From Taishania sp036758285 (GTDB lineage Bacteria > Bacteroidota > Bacteroidia > Flavobacteriales_D > Crocinitomicaceae), in assembly GCA_036758285.1 (NCBI GenBank), contig DAIOWV010000015.1:1-50346 (forward strand): 50,346 bases of DNA, in the 5' to 3' direction. The notes under the pieces were generated by a model. That model did no database searches, had not been told where the DNA came from, and saw nothing but the letters and a program-made list of their open reading frames with translations. The position numbers and the translations under genes were made by a program. Shown here one piece after another: positions 15,565 through 24,562 of this stretch (the stretch's first letter is position 1; each line of letters begins with the position of its first letter).

Positions 15565-18192
15565 TCAATTTAAACTTGCTAATTTCTCTTCTAGAATTGC
15601 AATTTTACTTAAAGCGTCAGCTTCTTTTTTTCGTTCAACATCCACAACTTGAGCTGGTGCTCCAGAAACGAATTTTTCATTTTTTAATTTCCCTTGAACA
15701 CTCGCTAAAAAGCCTTTCGTATATTTTAATTCTTCTTCCATTTTTGCTTTTTCAGCATCAACATCTATTGAGTCACCAAAAGGAATGTAGTATTCGTTAT
15801 TTGAAACAATAAAACTGTTTGCATTTGCAACTTTTTCAGTTGTATATTCTAATGAGCTCAAATTTCCCATTTTGATTACAACCGAATCAAAACTTGTATC
15901 GAAATCATTATTTTTTTTGATGAAAAGATCCATCTTTACTTTATTTGCAATGTTGTTTTGGTTTCGGATATTACGAATTCCAATGACAACTTCTTCCATT
16001 CGTTTGAAATTGTCGGAAACAGCTGAGTTTACAGTTCCAATTGTTGGCCAAGGAGCAATTACAATGTCGTCACCTTCTTTTCTATCTCGGATTAAATGCC
16101 ATAATTCTTCTGCTATAAAAGGCATAAATGGCTGAGTTAATTTCAAAATATTTTCAAAGAAATTTTTAGTTGTTTCTAATGTTTTAGAATCAATAGGGTG
16201 TTTGTAACCAGGTTTAATCATTTCTAAATACCAAGCACAGAAATCATCCCAAATTAATTTGTAGATGGACATTAAAGCTTCAGAAATTTTAAATTTATCA
16301 AACAACTCATTGATTTCAGTTAAAGCTTCATTAAAACGAGATCCAAACCATTCAATTGCACGTTTTGATGATTCAGGCTGATCAATTTCGTGTACCTCCC
16401 AACTATCAACCAAACGGAATGCATTCCAAATTTTGTTAGTGAAATTACGTCCTTGTTCGCACTGTGAACTATCAAAAGGTAAATCATTTCCTGCGGGAGA
16501 AGAAATTAAAATTCCCATTCGTACTCCATCTGCTCCGTATTGATTAATTAAATCAATCGGATCAGGTGAGTTCCCCAATGATTTAGACATTTTTCGTCCT
16601 AATTTATCACGAACAATTCCTGTGTAATAAACGTTTTTAAATGGTAAATCACCCATGTATTCATATCCTGCAATAATCATACGTGCAACCCAGAAAAACA
16701 TAATTTCAGGTGCTGTAACTAAATCATTTGTTGGATAATAATATTTTATCTCTTCATTTTCCGGTTGAGTCAATCCATTAAAAACTGAAATTGGCCACAA
16801 CCAAGATGAAAACCAAGTGTCTAATACATCTTCATCTTGACGTATGTCTGAAGTAGTTAGCTGTTTCCCAGATTTTTGAATGGCTAATTCTGTAGCTTCT
16901 TCAATTGTCTTTGCTATAACAAAATCTTCTACTCCTTCACCAAAATACCATGCTGGAATTCGATGTCCCCACCACAATTGACGAGATACACACCAATCTT
17001 TTACATTTTCCATCCAGTGTTTGTAAGTATTTTTGAACTTATCTGGATGAAAGTTGATGTTACCATTCATTACATTTTCCAATGCAGGCTGTGCTAATTC
17101 TTTCATCGAAAGAAACCATTGTAATGATAATTTTGGCTCAATTACAGCATTTGTTCGCTCAGAAAATCCAACTTTATTGATATGATCTTCAGTTTTTACC
17201 AAGTATCCTTTATCATACAATTCTTTTTCAATGGCTTTGCGTACTTCAAAACGATCTTGGCCAGCATAATGCATACCATTTTCATTCAATGTCCCATTGT
17301 CATTAAGAATATCAATTGTTTCTAGGTTGTGACGTTGTCCTAAATCGTAATCATTTACATCATGTGCTGGTGTAACTTTTAAACAACCCGTTCCAAATTC
17401 CATATCAACATATTCATCTAAAATAATTGGAATGGTACGATTTGCAATAGGAACAATGGCTTGTTTACCATGTAAATGTTTGTAACGTTCATCGTTAGGG
17501 TTGATGCAAATAGCAGTATCTCCCAAAATAGTTTCAGGTCGAGTGGTTGCAATTACTAACCATTCGTCATCGCCACCAGCAATTTTATAACGTAAATTAA
17601 ATAGTTTTGAATTTACTTCTTTGTGTATTACTTCTTCGTCAGATAGAGCAGTTTTTGCTTCTGGATCCCAGTTAACCATTCTAACTCCACGGTAGATTTT
17701 CCCTTTATTATATAAATCAATAAAAACATTGATTACAGATTCAGAATATTCAGGATCCATTGTGAAACTTGTACGTTCCCAGTCACATGAAGCACCAAGT
17801 TTTTTTAGTTGCTCCAAAATAATTCCACCATGTTTTTCTTTCCATTCAAAAGCATGTTTCAAAAATTCTTCACGTGTTAAATCAGACTTTTTAATTCCTT
17901 CTGCACGTAATTTTTGTACAACTTTAGCTTCTGTTGCAATGGATGCATGATCAGTTCCAGGAACCCAACATGCATTTTTACCTAACATACGAGCACGGCG
18001 AACCAATACATCTTGAATTGTATTGTTCAACATGTGTCCCATGTGCAAAACTCCAGTGACGTTTGGTGGAGGAATGACAATTGTATATGCTTCTCGTTCA
18101 TCAGGAGTTGAGTGAAAATAACCTTTGTCAAGCCAGTGTTGGTACCATTTTACCTCTGCATTTTGCGGTTCGTATGTTTTTGGAATTTCCAT
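15565..18192 (-). CDS. valS: valyl-tRNA synthetase
   Basis: Class I aminoacyl-tRNA synthetase that charges tRNA-Val in the cytoplasm. From the ATG at 18192 it has 875 residues (MEIPKTYEPQNAEVKWYQHW, the normal ValS opening; seven extra codons upstream to 18213 are unlikely). The HIGH motif reads HMGH at residues 50-53 within PPPNVTGVLHMGHM. The editing domain has the usual TTRPET and GTGxLKVTPAHD, the KMSKS loop is at residues 534-538, and WCVSRQLWWGHRIP is conserved. The C-terminus has the anticodon-binding domain and a short coiled coil (AEKAKMEEELKYTKGFL, then ERKKEADALSKIAILEEKL). A terminator follows. The gene is complete. Confidence 0.98.
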   Translation of the reverse strand: MEIPKTYEPQNAEVKWYQHWLDKGYFHSTPDEREAYTIVIPPPNVTGVLHMGHMLNNTIQDVLVRRARMLGKNACWVPGTDHASIATEAKVVQKLRAEGIKKSDLTREEFLKHAFEWKEKHGGIILEQLKKLGASCDWERTSFTMDPEYSESVINVFIDLYNKGKIYRGVRMVNWDPEAKTALSDEEVIHKEVNSKLFNLRYKIAGGDDEWLVIATTRPETILGDTAICINPNDERYKHLHGKQAIVPIANRTIPIILDEYVDMEFGTGCLKVTPAHDVNDYDLGQRHNLETIDILNDNGTLNENGMHYAGQDRFEVRKAIEKELYDKGYLVKTEDHINKVGFSERTNAVIEPKLSLQWFLSMKELAQPALENVMNGNINFHPDKFKNTYKHWMENVKDWCVSRQLWWGHRIPAWYFGEGVEDFVIAKTIEEATELAIQKSGKQLTTSDIRQDEDVLDTWFSSWLWPISVFNGLTQPENEEIKYYYPTNDLVTAPEIMFFWVARMIIAGYEYMGDLPFKNVYYTGIVRDKLGRKMSKSLGNSPDPIDLINQYGADGVRMGILISSPAGNDLPFDSSQCEQGRNFTNKIWNAFRLVDSWEVHEIDQPESSKRAIEWFGSRFNEALTEINELFDKFKISEALMSIYKLIWDDFCAWYLEMIKPGYKHPIDSKTLETTKNFFENILKLTQPFMPFIAEELWHLIRDRKEGDDIVIAPWPTIGTVNSAVSDNFKRMEEVVIGIRNIRNQNNIANKVKMDLFIKKNNDFDTSFDSVVIKMGNLSSLEYTTEKVANANSFIVSNNEYYIPFGDSIDVDAEKAKMEEELKYTKGFLASVQGKLKNEKFVSGAPAQVVDVERKKEADALSKIAILEEKLASLN

Positions 18193-18402
18193 ATAGTAAA
18201 TTATTTTTTGCAAAGGTAGTGAATAAGCCTATATCCTACAAGAAGTATAATAGTTGAATGTTATTTTTCATATGGTTAAAATGTGTTTTGACTGTATTCG
18301 ATAGTTTCTAAACGGTATTAATAATTGAGTATATGGACACAACAAAACACTAATAAATGTCGTTATTTGTGAAATAAATGGCATATTTGCAGTTAAAGTA
18401 AA

Positions 18403-19164
18403 ATGATGAGAATAAAACTTATAATTGTTCTATTACTTCTTGGCTCAGTAACTTTTGGTCAAAATAAGAAAGAAAAAATTCCAACTTATTTTGGTTTTCA
18501 GGTGAAACCTATTTTTCCAGGTTTTTTTATTGGAACAACAAGTTTTGACAGTAATAAAGATGGTTTTTATACTACTTTTTCTCAACAAGTAGGTAGTTCT
18601 TTTGGTGGCGTTGTTAGAGTTGGTCTAACAAAATTAATCGCTATTGAAACGGGAATGAACTTAACTCAAAGAATTTACAAAATAGAATCTTCGATACCAG
18701 ACTCAAATATTTTTGTTACTTCCCGATTGCGATATCAAACATTTGATATTCCAATTAGTGCTTTGTTTTATATACCGATTACTAAACAGTTTTATATGAA
18801 TGCATCAATTGGGGCTGCTTTATCATATAGTCCATCGTTGGCTGGTGTGAAAATAGAACCAAAAGGGTATAACGAAATTACTCAGATTGCTCTTGGGAAA
18901 AAACTGGTAGGAGAAGCAATTGCAAACTTTGGTTTAGAGTATCGAACTCCAAAATCAGGATTTTTCTATTTAGGAATTGCTGCAAGAGTTCCATTTGCTC
19001 CAATATTTTATTTACGTTCACAGTATAGACATCAAGGAAAGACAATATTAACTGACCCTATAAATCAAGGAAGAGTAGACGGTTCATTTATTGCACTTGA
19101 AATAAAATATTTCTTCCCATATGTGAAAATTAAAGGAAGTCCAATAAAAACTCCAATTGAATAA
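18403..19164 (+). CDS. outer-membrane beta-barrel protein (PorT-like)
   Basis: 253 residues; signal peptide MMRIKLIIVLLLLGSVTFGQ (the next ATG three bases later is equally good). The mature part alternates strands and turns: GGVVRVGLTKLIAIETGMNLTQR, RLRYQTFDIPISALFYIP, FYMNASIGAALSYSPS, FGLEYRTPKSGFFYLGIAARVP, and ends in a Phe-containing beta strand (LEIKYFFPYVKIKG). This is the look of small Bacteroidota outer-membrane barrel proteins of the OMP_b-brl/PorT type; no specific role can be named. It is followed immediately by the cupin gene, whose ATG lies two bases after this stop, so the two are co-transcribed. Confidence 0.78.
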   Translation: MMRIKLIIVLLLLGSVTFGQNKKEKIPTYFGFQVKPIFPGFFIGTTSFDSNKDGFYTTFSQQVGSSFGGVVRVGLTKLIAIETGMNLTQRIYKIESSIPDSNIFVTSRLRYQTFDIPISALFYIPITKQFYMNASIGAALSYSPSLAGVKIEPKGYNEITQIALGKKLVGEAIANFGLEYRTPKSGFFYLGIAARVPFAPIFYLRSQYRHQGKTILTDPINQGRVDGSFIALEIKYFFPYVKIKGSPIKTPIE

Positions 19165-19165
19165 T

Positions 19166-19642
19166 ATGAATGAAGCTATAGAGCAAATCGTTAAACAATT
19201 TAAAATGCATGCACACCCTGAAGGTGGTTATTTTGTTGAAACATATCGTTCAGATTATCAAACTGAAATTAATTCGAAGTCAATTGCAACTGTTATTTAC
19301 TTTTTATTACCCTCATCGGAAAAATCAAGTTGGCATCGTATAAAAAATGATGAATTTTGGTTTTTTCATGGAGGTAGTCCGATAACTGTTCATACAATTG
19401 ATTCAGTTGGGGACTATAAAGCTACACTTATTGGTACTTCACTTACAAATGGAGAATTGCCTCAATTTTTAGTAAAAGGAGGAACTGTTTTTGGAGCTTC
19501 AGTTGATACCGAAAATTCATATTCGTTTGTGTCATGTGTTGTTGCTCCAGGTTTTGATTTTGAAGATTTTGAATTATTCTCAAAAGATCAAATGGAGCAA
19601 ATGTTTCCTCATCTAAAAGAAGAAATAAAAGTACTTTTTTAG
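19166..19642 (+). CDS. DUF985-family cupin
   Basis: 158 residues from the ATG at 19166 (a TTG at 19157 would overlap the preceding gene). The DUF985 pattern is clear: HPEGGYFVETYRSD, IYFLLPSSEKSSWHRIKNDEFWFFHGGSPITVHTI, a GGTVFGASV turn and SCVVAPGFDFEDFEL. His and Glu residues in SSWHRIKNDEFW are the expected cupin metal or ligand positions. The biochemical role of DUF985 is not settled. The stop codon overlaps the stop of the convergent M28 peptidase gene by four bases. Confidence 0.85.
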   Translation: MNEAIEQIVKQFKMHAHPEGGYFVETYRSDYQTEINSKSIATVIYFLLPSSEKSSWHRIKNDEFWFFHGGSPITVHTIDSVGDYKATLIGTSLTNGELPQFLVKGGTVFGASVDTENSYSFVSCVVAPGFDFEDFELFSKDQMEQMFPHLKEEIKVLF

Positions 19643-20814
19643 TATTTCACAATTCGTTTTTTGTAAGTATTTGAATCTGTAACAACAGTCACGAAATAGA
19701 TTCCATGATTCAATTCGAGTTGTAAGTTTATTTTTCTAGAGTCGAATTGATCGTTAAATACTTTTTTACCATTCTCATCACTAATAGCAATCGATTTTAT
19801 TTTTTCTTTTGTATCCATTCGAATGGTTATTTTGTCTTTCCAAGGGTTTGGATAAATTTGAATAGGATTAGAGTTGTCCGTAAAACCGTAATCGTATTCT
19901 GTGTCCATTGCGAGCTCAAGAAGTGTTGCAATTGCTAATTTCGTACTTTTTAAGAAATAACTTAGATTAAAATGTTCAAGTTTGTCGGTAACCTTATGAA
20001 TATTGGGGTTGAGGTCATTTATTTCATTTTCATTTATTGCTATTGCTGAAAATCCACCATTCCAAAAAGGCATTTGGTCAGAATTATAAGTTCCTGGATT
20101 TACAATATTCAATTCAAGTCCGATCGTGTATTGTTGATTGGCTAAAATAGCTTTGTTTTTTAATGCCTCAGAATGATTGATAGCTCTAACATGAATGTCG
20201 ATTATTGAATCATTGTTTCCGTCCCAACCAATCATATCTAAGTTAATATATCCAATTAGTTTTTCTTGTTTGGAACCAATTTTTGGAATATAAGCTGAAC
20301 TACCTACTAGTCCTAATTCTTCTTCATCCCAAAGTGCAAAAACAATAGTATAGGGAAATTCATGATTTTGTAAAATTCTTCCTGCTTCTAGAATTGCAGC
20401 GCAACCACTTGCGTTGTCATCTGCACCTGGAGCAACAGTTGCTAATGGTAGATTGTCATAATGTGCCCCTAATATGACCCAGTACTCAGGGAAAAGTGTT
20501 CCTTCTTTAATTGCAAATAAATTTTTTCCAGTCGGACTAAATCTAAGAGAATCAATTTGATAGCCATAGCGAATTAATTCGTTTCTTAAAAACTTATAAG
20601 CTAGTTCATTGCCTATCTTTTGATGCTGACGTGATTGAATAATTTGTGTATTGCCATCGACAATAACTGCTCTTTCTCCTGAAATTTTCTCTGTAAAAAT
20701 GACAAGTGAATCTATGTTTACCTCGTTCAAAATACTAGCAATGATCGTATTCTGAGCATGTACGGTGTTGCAAAGAATAAACATGAGACAAAAAATCGAG
20801 ATAAACTTCATCAT
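19639..20814 (-). CDS. secreted M28 aminopeptidase with C-terminal sorting domain
   Basis: 391 residues: signal peptide (residues 1-20), M28 zinc peptidase domain (about 30-295) with LGAHYDNL, GADDNASGCAA, FALWDEEELGLVGS, NLDMIGWDG and a late IHKVTDKLEHFN, which provide the two-zinc site. After a linker comes a tail of about 75 residues (IQIYPNPWKDKITIRM, GIYFVTVVTDSNTYKKRIVKY), the type-A T9SS C-terminal sorting pattern. The protein is thus probably exported to the cell surface or medium and cleaves N-terminal residues from peptides. It has its own promoter (20835-20866). Confidence 0.88.
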   Translation of the reverse strand: MMKFISIFCLMFILCNTVHAQNTIIASILNEVNIDSLVIFTEKISGERAVIVDGNTQIIQSRQHQKIGNELAYKFLRNELIRYGYQIDSLRFSPTGKNLFAIKEGTLFPEYWVILGAHYDNLPLATVAPGADDNASGCAAILEAGRILQNHEFPYTIVFALWDEEELGLVGSSAYIPKIGSKQEKLIGYINLDMIGWDGNNDSIIDIHVRAINHSEALKNKAILANQQYTIGLELNIVNPGTYNSDQMPFWNGGFSAIAINENEINDLNPNIHKVTDKLEHFNLSYFLKSTKLAIATLLELAMDTEYDYGFTDNSNPIQIYPNPWKDKITIRMDTKEKIKSIAISDENGKKVFNDQFDSRKINLQLELNHGIYFVTVVTDSNTYKKRIVKY

Positions 20815-20834
20815 TATTAATTTTAGTCGAACAT

Positions 20835-20866
20835 CAAAGTTAGATATTGTTGCTTAAATATTCAAA
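20835..20866 (-). promoter_or_regulatory. promoter of the M28 peptidase gene
   Basis: On the minus strand: TTTG, 20 bases, TAACTTTG. Both elements match the Bacteroidota consensus at good spacing; the -7 box ends 20 bases before the start codon at 20814. Confidence 0.65.
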
Positions 20867-20888
20867 AATCAATTAAATTAGGCCGTAT

Positions 20889-21293
20889 TTAATCTTTCCG
20901 TATCACGAAATCAACACGCATATTTGCAAGTTCATCTTTTTTTGACTTTTCAGGAAAGATAACTGGAATTGAATTTTTCATTCCAATTTTAGTTAGTTGT
21001 TTACTATTTACTCCAAATAGGAGTAGGTAGTCGTATACAATTGCTGCTCGTTTTTTAGCTAATCGATTTCTTTTTACACAACAAACATGTCCACGAATTG
21101 TAACATGCATGCTTGGGGTTTTCTTTAATGTGTCTGCAAATAGATACAACAATGGAATGTATTCTTCTTTTAAATCAGACGAAGCATCATCAAATTGTAA
21201 AATTAAGTTGTTGAAGTCTAAATTTTTTGAATAGGATTGTGCTGTAGAAAAGAATCCTACAAGTAGCATTATTTTGAAACAGACAAATTTCAT
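20889..21293 (-). CDS. OmpA-like domain protein
   Basis: 134 residues from the ATG at 21293 (three more codons are open upstream). A signal peptide (FVCFKIMLLVGFFSTAQS) is followed by a short domain with VTIRGHVCCVKRNRLAKKRAAIVYDYLLLFGVNSKQLTKIGMKNS and a final ANMRVDFVIRKD, the core of the OmpA C-terminal peptidoglycan-binding domain (GH, N, L, RA, V-Y-L). No barrel or other domain is attached, so it is a stand-alone periplasmic OmpA-like protein. The two adjacent cysteines in GHVCC are uncommon. It lies downstream of the peroxiredoxin operon, separated by a terminator. Confidence 0.75.
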   Translation of the reverse strand: MKFVCFKIMLLVGFFSTAQSYSKNLDFNNLILQFDDASSDLKEEYIPLLYLFADTLKKTPSMHVTIRGHVCCVKRNRLAKKRAAIVYDYLLLFGVNSKQLTKIGMKNSIPVIFPEKSKKDELANMRVDFVIRKD

Positions 21294-21315
21294 AGAATAC
21301 AAAGAAGCGAAAAAT

Positions 21316-21350
21316 AAAAATGGCTTGCAATAAAATTACAAGCCATTTTT
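21316..21350 (-). terminator. terminator of the peroxiredoxin operon
   Basis: Twelve-base-pair stem (AAAAATGGCTTG/CAAGCCATTTTT) with an 11-base loop and T-rich tail on the minus strand, 22 bases beyond the stop of the small gene at 21373. Confidence 0.85.
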
Positions 21351-21372
21351 TATTCCTTTAAATAACTATAAA

Positions 21373-21633
21373 TTATTTATCAATGGAACCAGTTACGCGT
21401 TTCATGAAATCATTTAACGCATCACGCTGAGTTTTTCCATTTTTTTTGATGTCTTCATGAACTTCAATAGCTCCAGAAAAATTAGATAAAATTTCACCAA
21501 TTGCATCTAACTCTTCGTCTTTTAAACCTGGAGCATCAATTAAGTGTTCCAAAGTCTCCATTGTTTCATGTATGTAATCTTCATCGTTACTCTCGATGAA
21601 TGTAATCATATGTTTAATTACTGGCAATCGCAT
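21373..21633 (-). CDS. small conserved Bacteroidota protein (DUF6952-like)
   Basis: 86 residues, acidic and helical, with MRLPVIKHMITFIESNDEDY, METLEHLIDAPGLKDEELDAIGEILSN and DALNDFMKRVTGSID. I recognise this as a small protein that commonly follows thioredoxin and peroxiredoxin genes in Flavobacteriia (DUF6952 in my recollection). It overlaps the thioredoxin gene by 20 bases and is last in the three-gene oxidative-stress operon. The function is unknown; the context suggests a peroxide-defence accessory. Confidence 0.75.
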   Translation of the reverse strand: MRLPVIKHMITFIESNDEDYIHETMETLEHLIDAPGLKDEELDAIGEILSNFSGAIEVHEDIKKNGKTQRDALNDFMKRVTGSIDK

Positions 21634-21928
21634 CTCTTATTTCTTGAATGATTTCAACTTTATTTCCTTGTGCTTGTTTCACCAATTTTCCGTCAACAAA
21701 TCCTGCAAAAGTAGGCAGGTTAGAAACATCTGCAAATTGACGAGAATTTGGAAGTTTTTCTGCATCCACATAGTAAAATTCAATTTCTGGATTTTCTTCT
21801 GCCATGCGTTTAAACTTTGGTTTGGTGATTTTACAGTTACCGCACCATGATGCTCCATATTGAACCATCACTTTTTGATTTTCGTTCAATAACTGCTCTA
21901 ATGTATCTTCTGTTAACTCTGTAAACAT
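21614..21928 (-). CDS. thioredoxin-family protein
   Basis: 104 residues with the thioredoxin fold pattern: VMVQYGASWCGNCKITKPKFKRMAEE (active site WCGNC, Cys29 and Cys32), FYYVDAEKLPNSRQFADV, and the cis-Pro loop NLPTFAGFVDGKLV. The CGNC motif replaces the usual CGPC, as seen in some Bacteroidota thioredoxins next to peroxiredoxins. It is cytoplasmic. It starts five bases after the peroxiredoxin stop and is likely the electron donor for it. Confidence 0.9.
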   Translation of the reverse strand: MFTELTEDTLEQLLNENQKVMVQYGASWCGNCKITKPKFKRMAEENPEIEFYYVDAEKLPNSRQFADVSNLPTFAGFVDGKLVKQAQGNKVEIIQEIRDAIASN

Positions 21929-21933
21929 AATTA

Positions 21934-22551
21934 TTAGTGTTTGCTTAAATATTCTGCTGTGCTATTTCTATCTGCTTTCATAGCATCTTTTCCTTCTTCC
22001 CAGTTTGCTGGACAAACTTCTCCATGTTGTTGAACATGTGTATATGCATCAACTAAACGAATGTATTCAGCAACGTTACGACCTAAAGGCATATGGTTAA
22101 TTGATTCATGGAATACTGTTCCATCTTCGTCAATTAAATAAGTTGCACGGTAAGGAACGTTGTCTCCTTCTGACTCTTCATCAAATTGATCATAATCCAA
22201 TATTCCTAATTCTTCTGCTAAAATTCGAGTTGAATCTGCAATTAATGGAAAACGAACTCCTTCAATTCCTCCGTTATCTTTTGCTGTGTTTAACCATGCA
22301 AAGTGTACCTCTGCTGTATCACAAGATGCTCCAACTACTAATGTGTTTCTTTTTGCAAAATCAGCTGCTGCTTCTTGGAATGCATGGATTTCAGTTGGAC
22401 AAACAAATGTAAAATCTTTAGGGTACCAAAACAACAATACTTTTTTCTTCTCATTGATTGCTTTTTCTAATACATTGATCTTGAAAGTGTCTCCTAATTC
22501 ATCAATTGCATTTACAGAAACAGATGGGAATTTTTGTCCTACAATACTCAT
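21934..22551 (-). CDS. 2-Cys peroxiredoxin (AhpC/Prx1 type)
   Basis: 205 residues. Peroxidatic Cys51 sits in WYPKDFTFVCPTE and resolving Cys180 in GEVCPANWEEG, the 2-Cys peroxiredoxin arrangement that reduces H2O2 and alkyl hydroperoxides. DEDGTVFHESINHMPLGRN is the usual region before the C-terminal arm. It is cytoplasmic, and first gene of an operon with a thioredoxin and a DUF6952-like protein; a TATCTTTG box lies upstream at 22590-22597. Confidence 0.93.
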   Translation of the reverse strand: MSIVGQKFPSVSVNAIDELGDTFKINVLEKAINEKKKVLLFWYPKDFTFVCPTEIHAFQEAAADFAKRNTLVVGASCDTAEVHFAWLNTAKDNGGIEGVRFPLIADSTRILAEELGILDYDQFDEESEGDNVPYRATYLIDEDGTVFHESINHMPLGRNVAEYIRLVDAYTHVQQHGEVCPANWEEGKDAMKADRNSTAEYLSKH

Positions 22552-22866
22552 AACTTTGTTTTATTTTGATTATTAATTAATTTCTGATACAAAGATACAC
22601 ACCTTTTTCGAAGTTTTTGATTATAAATATTGATAAGTGTATAGAAAAAATCTATAATAATATTACAACGTATATTTTTAAATGAAAATGGGGGTTTTTG
22701 TAGGATTAGGTCATTTGTCTTTGATTTAATTCTTTGATTTATAGGTTTGTTTTTCGATTTGTTGATAAGTAGATGTTGTACATCAATAATTTAAATTGAA
22801 AAGCTTTTCAAATGAAAGCTTTTTGGTGTATCTTCGTAGAACAGAATTTACTAATAGATTATATGT
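22552..22866. other. divergent intergenic region between peroxiredoxin and alanine dehydrogenase genes
   Basis: 315 bases with no gene. It holds the minus-strand -7 box at 22590-22597 and a hairpin of nine base pairs at 22799-22823 (AAAAGCTTT/AAAGCTTTT, seven-base loop) 43 bases before the alanine dehydrogenase start. A near-consensus TATCTTCG follows the hairpin on the plus strand. Confidence 0.5.
22590..22597 (-). promoter_or_regulatory. -7 box of the peroxiredoxin operon
   Basis: TATCTTTG on the minus strand, an exact TAnnTTTG match 38 bases before the start codon at 22551. No good -33 TTTG is seen at 19-22 bases, which may mean regulated use. Confidence 0.45.
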
Positions 22867-24099
22867 ATGACTACTGATCCGGAATTGTTAAAACATTTAA
22901 TGCAACAAGGAAGTTTACTTCCTCAAGAAGAGATGCTTGAAATTGCTAGAAAAAAAGGCAGTTTGTATATTGGGATTCCGAAAGAAATTTCTTTTCAAGA
23001 AAATCGAGTGGCTTTAGTTCCTGAAGCAGTTTCGTTACTTGTTTTAAATGGACACAGGGTTAAAATTGAAAGTAAAAGTGGGGAAGGGGCTAATTTTACT
23101 GATCGTGAGTACAGTGAAGCTGGAGCAGAAATATGTTATAATAAAGATGAAATTTTCAAATGTGATATTATCTTTAAAGTGGCACCTCCTTCTGAAGATG
23201 AAATTGATTTAATGCCAGGTAACCAAACATTAATCTCTGCATTGCAAATTTCTATTCAGCCAAAAGTTATTCTCCAAAAATTAATTAGTAAAAAAATTAC
23301 AGCCATCGCTTGGGATTATATTCGTGATGAAGAGGGAGTTTTTCCAGTTGTTAGAGCAATGGGGGAGATGGCAGGAACAACATCCATTCTCGTTGCTGGT
23401 GAATTACTTTCTTCTTTTAGTAATGGAAAAGGTATGATGCTAGGTGGGGTTCCAGGTGTACAACCATCTGAAGTTGTTGTGATTGGAGCTGGTTCTGTTG
23501 GGGAGTATGCTACAAGAGCGGCATTGGGATTAGGAGCAAATGTAAAAGTTTTTGACAATTCACTTTCTCGATTACGACGTTTGCAAAATGACTTAGGAAC
23601 TAGAATTTATACTTCTGTTATTCAACCAAAAGTTTTAGCTAAAGCCTTAATGAGAGCAGATGTTGCAATTGGAGCACTTCGAGCACCGTTAGGCAGAACT
23701 CCATGTATCGTTACGGAAGAAATGGTTCAGGAAATGAAACAAGGTTCTGTTATTGTAGATGTGAGCATAGATCAAGGAGGTTGTTTTGAAACTTCAAGGG
23801 TAACAAATCATAAAAAACCAACCTTTGTTGAACATGGAGTAATTCATTACTGTGTTCCAAACATTGCTTCGAGAATATCAAGGACAGCTTCATTTGCTTT
23901 GTCTAATATTTTTTCACCTATTTTATTGGAGATGGGAAATGCAGGAGGTTGTGAAAACCTTATAGCGAATGATCTTGGATTTAGAAGTGGAGTCTATATT
24001 TATAAAGGAAATCTTACTAGTGAGGTACTAGGAAAAGTCTTTGAATTGAAATACAAGAGTATAGAATTACTATTAATTGGTTTGAAACGAGGGCAATAA
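22867..24099 (+). CDS. ald: alanine dehydrogenase
   Basis: 410 residues of the alanine dehydrogenase/PNT-alpha family, which interconverts L-alanine and pyruvate with NAD. The N-terminal domain has IGIPKEISFQENRVALVPEAV and the NAD domain has the Rossmann motif VVVIGAGSVGEYATRAALGLGANVKVFD. DVSIDQGGCFETSR and VPNIASRISRTASFALSN are conserved family regions. The N-terminal 30 residues before IGIPKE are longer than in Bacillus enzymes, as is usual in Bacteroidota. The substrate could also be another 2-oxo acid, but alanine is most likely. The stop overlaps the next ATG by one base. Confidence 0.88.
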   Translation: MTTDPELLKHLMQQGSLLPQEEMLEIARKKGSLYIGIPKEISFQENRVALVPEAVSLLVLNGHRVKIESKSGEGANFTDREYSEAGAEICYNKDEIFKCDIIFKVAPPSEDEIDLMPGNQTLISALQISIQPKVILQKLISKKITAIAWDYIRDEEGVFPVVRAMGEMAGTTSILVAGELLSSFSNGKGMMLGGVPGVQPSEVVVIGAGSVGEYATRAALGLGANVKVFDNSLSRLRRLQNDLGTRIYTSVIQPKVLAKALMRADVAIGALRAPLGRTPCIVTEEMVQEMKQGSVIVDVSIDQGGCFETSRVTNHKKPTFVEHGVIHYCVPNIASRISRTASFALSNIFSPILLEMGNAGGCENLIANDLGFRSGVYIYKGNLTSEVLGKVFELKYKSIELLLIGLKRGQ

Positions 24100-24557
24100 T
24101 GGGTGTTGTACAACCATTAAATTTACCAAAAGCATCTTTGAAACTTGAAAAGAAAAGTAACGAAGTGTTTGTATGGTGTGTGATCCGTAAAAAAAAATTA
24201 CTCTTAACTCCTGAAGAGTGGGTTAGACAACACATTATTCATTATCTAATTTTTAACATTGGAGTTCCTGTTGAACGAATTATTTCTGAATATTCGATTC
24301 AAGTAAACGGCCTTATTAGACGATGTGACGTGGTGGTGGTTGATCAAAATGGTAAACCTAAATTGATCGTTGAGTGTAAAGCAACCACAGTTCCAATTAA
24401 CGAAAAAGTTTTGTATCAAATTGCTCAGTACAATCGCGAATTACAAGTTGATTTTTTGATGTTAAGTAATGGAATCAATCACTTTTTATCAAAAATAAAT
24501 TTAAAAGAGGGCAACCTTGAAATGTTGGAAAATCTGGAGAAAGAGTGGTTAGAATAA
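24099..24557 (+). CDS. HsdR_N-like PD-(D/E)xK nuclease-fold protein
   Basis: 152 residues, cytoplasmic. LTPEEWVRQHIIHYLIFNIGVPVERIISEYSIQVNGLIRRCDVVVVDQNGKPKLIVECKA is the type I restriction enzyme R subunit N-terminal pattern; Asp77, Glu92 and Lys94 fit the PD-(D/E)xK catalytic set. Stand-alone proteins of this kind are widespread in Bacteroidota without hsdM/S partners, as here. It overlaps the ald stop by one base (TAATG) so it is translated from the same message. A repair or RNA-processing role is possible; restriction by itself is unlikely. Confidence 0.82.
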   Translation: MGVVQPLNLPKASLKLEKKSNEVFVWCVIRKKKLLLTPEEWVRQHIIHYLIFNIGVPVERIISEYSIQVNGLIRRCDVVVVDQNGKPKLIVECKATTVPINEKVLYQIAQYNRELQVDFLMLSNGINHFLSKINLKEGNLEMLENLEKEWLE

Positions 24558-24562
24558 CAATT

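Noticed and set aside
24099..24557. Type I restriction system
   Set aside because: Only an HsdR_N-like protein is present; no methylase, specificity or helicase genes are nearby.
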